From Ruminococcaceae bacterium UBA2806 (GTDB lineage: Bacteria > Bacillota > Clostridia > Oscillospirales > Acutalibacteraceae): a DNA stretch of 9,535 bases. Under the pieces are notes generated by a model that was not told where the DNA came from, made no database searches, and saw only the letters and a list, made by a program, of their open reading frames with translations. The translations under genes were made by a program, and so were the position numbers. The stretch is taken from the NCBI GenBank assembly GCA_002351795.1, contig DEHG01000100.1, forward strand, positions 1,369 to 10,903, given 5' to 3'. This document shows, in pieces, positions 7,056 to 9,535 of this stretch. The first letter of the stretch is position 1, and each line of letters starts with the position of its first letter.

Positions 7056-7766
7056 TCATACCCTCATATAGTTTTCTTTTACAAAGGCTGTATATATTTT
7101 TTTGAATTCCTTTGACTTTATCCTGCTGACAGGTACCTTTGTCCCGTCAGACATGGTTATTTCCCTTCCTTCTATCATCGTCACAAAAAACAGATTTACA
7201 ACAAATGATTTATGTATGCGGAAAAAGCAGTTCCCCGGCAGCATTCCGCTAAGTTTTGACAATGTATAGGAGCTGTGATATTTATGCTCTGCGGTAATGA
7301 TATTGCTGCATTTTCCCTCGGCTTCAATATAGATTATCTCATCAGATCTTAAAGATATCCTCCTGCCGTTTTCAATAATAGTTATCGGCATTATCTGTTT
7401 CATGCCTGAAATAAAGCTGTCAAGCGCCTCAGTAAGCTTTTCCTTTTCAACAGGCTTAACAATGAATCGGAAGGGCTGAACCGCAAACGAATCATATACA
7501 AATTCAGGATAGGCAGTTACAAATACTATACCGCTGTTTATATTCCTTTTTCGTATCTCTTTGGCGATCTCAAAGCCGTCCGCCCCGTCTTTCATAACAT
7601 AATCAAGAAATATCATATCATATTTTTCTTTGCTTTCAAGAAGGGTTTCACCGTTTTCAAATTCCGTTACGCTTATATTTATCTTTTTTTCCTGCTTGTA
7701 TTCCATAATATCCTTTCTCAGGATATCACGGAATTCCTTATTATCGTCACATATTGCAATCTGCAC
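7056..7766 (-). CDS. LytTR-family response regulator (AgrA/LytR-like)
   Basis: This is a 236-residue cytoplasmic transcription regulator. The receiver domain spans about 1-120, with acidic pocket Asp7/Asp8, phospho-acceptor Asp55 (FLDYVM), Thr84 and Lys104 (FIVKP). The LytTR DNA-binding domain spans about 128-232, with IYIEAEGKCSNI and the typical FFRIHKSFVVNL. The start is GTG at 7766-7764, supported by AAAGGAGG (7773-7780) with 6 bases between; no ATG lies in a better place. The stop overlaps the upstream candidate ATG of the kinase gene, so the pair is coupled, with the regulator made first. LytTR proteins usually bind two direct repeats upstream of the promoters they activate; the tandem TATGTGAATG repeats 85-125 bases upstream are a candidate autoregulatory site. 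Its target genes cannot be told from the window. Confidence 0.92.
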   Translation of the reverse strand: MQIAICDDNKEFRDILRKDIMEYKQEKKINISVTEFENGETLLESKEKYDMIFLDYVMKDGADGFEIAKEIRKRNINSGIVFVTAYPEFVYDSFAVQPFRFIVKPVEKEKLTEALDSFISGMKQIMPITIIENGRRISLRSDEIIYIEAEGKCSNIITAEHKYHSSYTLSKLSGMLPGNCFFRIHKSFVVNLFFVTMIEGREITMSDGTKVPVSRIKSKEFKKIYTAFVKENYMRV

Positions 7767-7772
7767 TGCTGT

Positions 7773-7780
7773 CCTCCTTT
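7773..7780 (-). promoter_or_regulatory. Strong ribosome binding site that fixes a GTG start
   Basis: On the minus strand AAAGGAGG lies 6 bases before the GTG of the response-regulator gene. It is the strongest Shine-Dalgarno match in the window and decides the start. Confidence 0.75.
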
Positions 7781-7820
7781 GTCTGTTTCAGCTGTTTTCT
7801 TCGGCTTAAATAGAAATAAA

Positions 7821-7892
7821 TATTCACAGAGTTAATAACAATCACTTATCATTCACATAAATATTATTTATATATGTGAATGTATGTGAATG
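7821..7892. repeat. Tandem and inverted TATGTGAATG repeats, probable operator
   Basis: TATGTGAATG occurs twice head to tail (7873-7882 and 7883-7892), once in the opposite orientation (CATTCACATA, 7850-7859), and a fourth partial copy is TATTCACA at 7821-7828, also inverted. The 10-bp period of the tandem pair puts both copies on one face of the helix, as expected for a dimeric activator. The cluster is 55-126 bases upstream of the response-regulator GTG. That the LytTR protein itself binds here is an inference; the sequence does not match the ACAGTTAAG type known for AgrA. Confidence 0.6.
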
Positions 7893-8123
7893 GAAAAATC
7901 GAAACTCTGAGATTAATTATATATGAAAACTCACTAAATATAATTCTTACAAAGAAAAATAAAACAAAATAACAGTTTATTCCTATATTTATACCATTTA
8001 CTCCGATATGTATTGTACGGCAGGCGAACAAATGGTAATATATCTGTGGGGTTATAAAAGGCTGCTGATGCAGTCAGATTTGATACAGCTTACAAGAATA
8101 ATATTTTTGGCAACCTGGTAATC

Positions 8124-8167
8124 GAGGGGCGAAGGCTATGAGTCTTTGTCCCTCTGATTATTTTTTT
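8124..8167 (+). terminator. Plus-strand terminator-like hairpin antisense to the end of tadA
   Basis: GAGGGGCGAAGG (8124-8135) pairs with TCTTTGTCCCTC (8143-8154) over 12 positions when read on the plus strand, using three G-U pairs, with a 7-base loop. TGATTA and then seven Ts follow (8161-8167). On the minus strand the three wobbles become C-A mismatches and no T tract follows, so the structure fits a plus-strand RNA end. It covers the tadA stop codon and last codons. The T tract is also the Lys-Asn-Asn coding stretch of tadA, so chance cannot be excluded. Confidence 0.4.
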
Positions 8168-8615
8168 CAGCCCGGAGCATACGGAAAAAATCCGAAAGGA
8201 CAGTGCTGCATTTTTCTTCAAGGACACCGCCGCAGACCTGCGGTTTATGATTGAAGGGCAGTTCAAAAAGATCGACTATTGATCCGGCTGCACCTGCCTT
8301 GCTGTCACGGCAGCCATAGACGATGCGTTTTATTCTTGAATTGATAATAGCGCCGGCGCACATGGGACAGGGTTCCATAGTAACATAAAGCTCGCACTCC
8401 CACAAACGCCATCCGCCGAGATTTTTGCAGGCGTCGTTTATAGCAAGTATTTCCGCATGATAAAGCGCATTTTTTCCATATTCTCTTTTATTATATCCCC
8501 GACCGACGATTTCTCCATGTCTTACCACAACTGCGCCGATCGGAACTTCTTTTTCTTTTTGTGCTTTTTCAGCTTCATCCAAGGCAGCTTCCATAAAGAA
8601 CTCGTCAGTTGTCAC
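8136..8615 (-). CDS. tadA: tRNA-specific adenosine-34 deaminase
   Basis: TadA converts adenosine to inosine at the wobble position of tRNA(Arg)ACG so that one tRNA reads CGU, CGC and CGA; it is generally essential. The 159 residues match the family length. The zinc-dependent deaminase core is complete: HAEILAI with His53 as zinc ligand and Glu55 as proton shuttle, and PCPMC (82-86) with Cys83 and Cys86 as the other ligands. The N-terminal PIGAVVV (25-31), GYNKRE (40-45), and RIVYGCRDSKAGAAGS (97-112) are typical. The start is GTG (8615-8613), overlapping the TGA of the preceding gene as GTGA, with GAGGA (8624-8628) 8 bases upstream. The C-terminal tail is lysine- and asparagine-rich and ends at TAG, within the 8124-8154 hairpin. 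A free cytosine deaminase is less likely given the TadA-specific motifs. It is expressed as the second gene after the unknown 277-residue protein. Confidence 0.95.
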   Translation of the reverse strand: MTTDEFFMEAALDEAEKAQKEKEVPIGAVVVRHGEIVGRGYNKREYGKNALYHAEILAINDACKNLGGWRLWECELYVTMEPCPMCAGAIINSRIKRIVYGCRDSKAGAAGSIVDLFELPFNHKPQVCGGVLEEKCSTVLSDFFRMLRAEKNNQRDKDS

Positions 8616-9445
8616 TTTGTTTTTCCTCGCTTTTTTTCATATAACATATATATTTTATATTCGGTGCTTTTGTCGTTTTCCTCCTGCTTCATCCAAGTAC
8701 ATATCAGTACGCCGTATCGTCTGAAAAGAAGGTTCATGATATCATCCATTATGCACATCACAAGACCTATTTGTTCATCATTATTCAGAAGATCAGGTGC
8801 GCCGATATCTTTCAGTTCAAGCTTTACATTCGGGCGCAGAAAGCCCGCTTCAATTCTTGTATTGGATATAAAAATGTTTGTGAACCATACATATTTATTG
8901 CGGTTTATATTGCTTTCGAGACTGAGCATTTTATCGAAATACTCCTGATTGAAATAATTCTCGAACAGAAAACCCGATATTCTGTGTACAAAATCGGCAT
9001 TTGCATATTTTGAATAATATTCATTTCCTCTTGTCTGATCGGCTTCGAGCAGCTTATTTATCATCATTGCAGGGTCTTTGACGATAACGGTAGCTCTTTT
9101 TTCATACAGCGAAATATTCATTGAAGCATCGTCTGCATGGGATTTTTTTTTGATTTTAAGATTGTCGAGGTTGATTTTTATGCGGGAATGTTTAACTGTT
9201 ATTCCGTCGATCTGTTTAAGGCTTCTGATTTCAGCGACCTTTCTGTGCTGAGCTTCGATCTTTGGCATATAAGTTTTTCCCTGGAATATCTCGCATGATG
9301 TTTCCTTATCGGTCACTACTCTCACATAGCCAATATGTTCTATATAGCTGAAGCTCTGGTCGTCATAGTTTTCCATACATTTCTGAAACAGGTAATTTGT
9401 CCTTTCCCTTTCAGAAGTAAAATTAATAGAATTATTTTTTCTCAT
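8612..9445 (-). CDS. Uncharacterised 277-residue soluble protein upstream of tadA
   Basis: I do not recognise this family. The protein has no signal peptide and no membrane helix. The sequence is mixed alpha/beta, with a basic N-terminus (MRKNNSINFTSERER) and C-terminus (EKKRGKTK). Charged beta-like stretches span about 35-125 (including KINLDNLKIKKKSH), and a more helical part follows from about 126, ending with IMDDIMNLLFRRYGVLICTWMKQEE (232-256). There is no clear nucleotide-binding, zinc or catalytic motif; cysteines are few and scattered (23, 51, 231, 249). The ATG is well supported: GGGGAG (9454-9459) lies 8 bases upstream and a strong promoter sits at 9479-9507. Its stop overlaps the tadA start, so both are translated from one message, but the overlap alone does not establish a role in tRNA modification. 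Codon use looks like its neighbours. It is certainly a gene; its role is unknown. Confidence 0.85.
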   Translation of the reverse strand: MRKNNSINFTSERERTNYLFQKCMENYDDQSFSYIEHIGYVRVVTDKETSCEIFQGKTYMPKIEAQHRKVAEIRSLKQIDGITVKHSRIKINLDNLKIKKKSHADDASMNISLYEKRATVIVKDPAMMINKLLEADQTRGNEYYSKYANADFVHRISGFLFENYFNQEYFDKMLSLESNINRNKYVWFTNIFISNTRIEAGFLRPNVKLELKDIGAPDLLNNDEQIGLVMCIMDDIMNLLFRRYGVLICTWMKQEENDKSTEYKIYMLYEKKRGKTK

Positions 9446-9478
9446 TGCACATTCTCCCCGAATCAGACTCTATACACA

Positions 9479-9507
9479 ATTTTATATCCCGTCCCCCCAT
9501 TTGTCAA
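9479..9507 (-). promoter_or_regulatory. Promoter of the unknown gene-tadA operon
   Basis: On the minus strand, a consensus -35 TTGACA (9507-9502) is followed by a 17-base spacer and TAAAAT (9484-9479). The start would be near 9472, about 27 bases before the ATG at 9445. It is the best -35 in the window. The spacer and the upstream flank are unusually rich in G tracts. Confidence 0.8.
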
Positions 9508-9535
9508 CCCCCCGGCGAGCCGCCCAGCGTGACGC

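Larger units (their letters stand above)
7767..8135. other. 369-bp A/T-rich intergenic region above the response regulator
   Basis: It contains the regulator's ribosome binding site, a cluster of TGTGAAT repeats (7821-7892), a TATAAT at 7939-7944 on the plus strand without a good -35, an ACCATTT/AAATGGT inverted repeat (7993-7999 with 8030-8036), a doubtful 37-codon plus-strand reading frame (8008-8121), and the left arm of a plus-strand hairpin starting at 8124. No tRNA, T-box, SRP RNA, or known riboswitch core was recognised on either strand. A clear minus-strand -35/-10 pair for the regulator was not found, which fits a promoter needing an activator. Confidence 0.5.

Noticed and set aside
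7940..8167. SRP RNA, 6S RNA, T-box or riboswitch in the gap next to tadA
   Set aside because: The scRNA gene neighbours tadA in Bacillus subtilis, so it was looked for, but the GGAAGGAAGCAG-type core is absent on both strands, and no T-box or known riboswitch core was seen.
8457..8948. 163-codon plus-strand open frame across the tadA/unknown-gene junction
   Set aside because: It is antisense to two well-supported coupled genes and has Phe/Ser/Ile-rich composition typical of reverse-strand shadows.
9335..9532. 65-codon plus-strand frame at the right edge
   Set aside because: It runs antisense through the start, ribosome binding site and promoter of the 277-residue gene and resembles no protein.

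Overview
The window looks like chromosomal DNA from a Gram-positive anaerobe of the Clostridia, most likely a Ruminococcus-like member of the Oscillospiraceae. The grounds are pyruvate phosphate dikinase, a surface protein with an SPKTG-type sorting motif of the kind common in Ruminococcus, a peptide-sensor type GHKL kinase with a LytTR regulator, strong AGGAGG-like ribosome binding sites and AT-rich intergenic DNA. The genus is inferred from family resemblance only.

Layout. Bases 1-324 are the 3' end of ppdK (+), with its catalytic cysteine, followed by a terminator. Bases 325-634 hold that terminator, a good sigma-A-type promoter and a leader that may fold. Bases 635-2182 (+) encode an unusual secreted protein: a signal peptide, a beta-sandwich-like domain, QESSKP repeats, a sortase-like motif with membrane segment and lysine tail in the middle of the chain, then a second signal-peptide-like segment and two more extracellular regions. 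It ends at a strong terminator. Everything from 2338 onward is on the minus strand. hisS (first) and aspS (second) form a two-gene operon read from a strong promoter at 5501-5529, with a short leader and no T-box. Upstream of that promoter is a ~98-bp imperfect palindrome (5588-5685) with four AGGTCAT-like half-sites, possibly a mobile-element relic or a regulatory site. Next come a LytTR response regulator (7056-7766) and an AgrC-like seven-helix sensor kinase (to 5698), translationally coupled, with no recognisable peptide precursor or processing gene beside them. The 370-bp gap above the regulator holds tandem and inverted TATGTGAATG repeats and, at its far end, a plus-strand hairpin plus T tract that is antisense to the end of tadA. 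Last is a two-gene minus operon: an unrecognised 277-aa soluble protein, then tadA (tRNA adenosine-34 deaminase), overlapping by GTGA and driven by a clear TTGACA/TAAAAT promoter at the window edge.

Functionally the window is mostly translation housekeeping (two aminoacyl-tRNA synthetases and the wobble deaminase) and central carbon metabolism (PPDK), interrupted by two accessory items: the composite surface protein and the quorum-sensing-like two-component system. The points most worth following up are the mid-protein sorting signal, the repeat cluster and possible divergent transcript between the regulator and tadA, the 98-bp palindrome, and the unknown partner of tadA.
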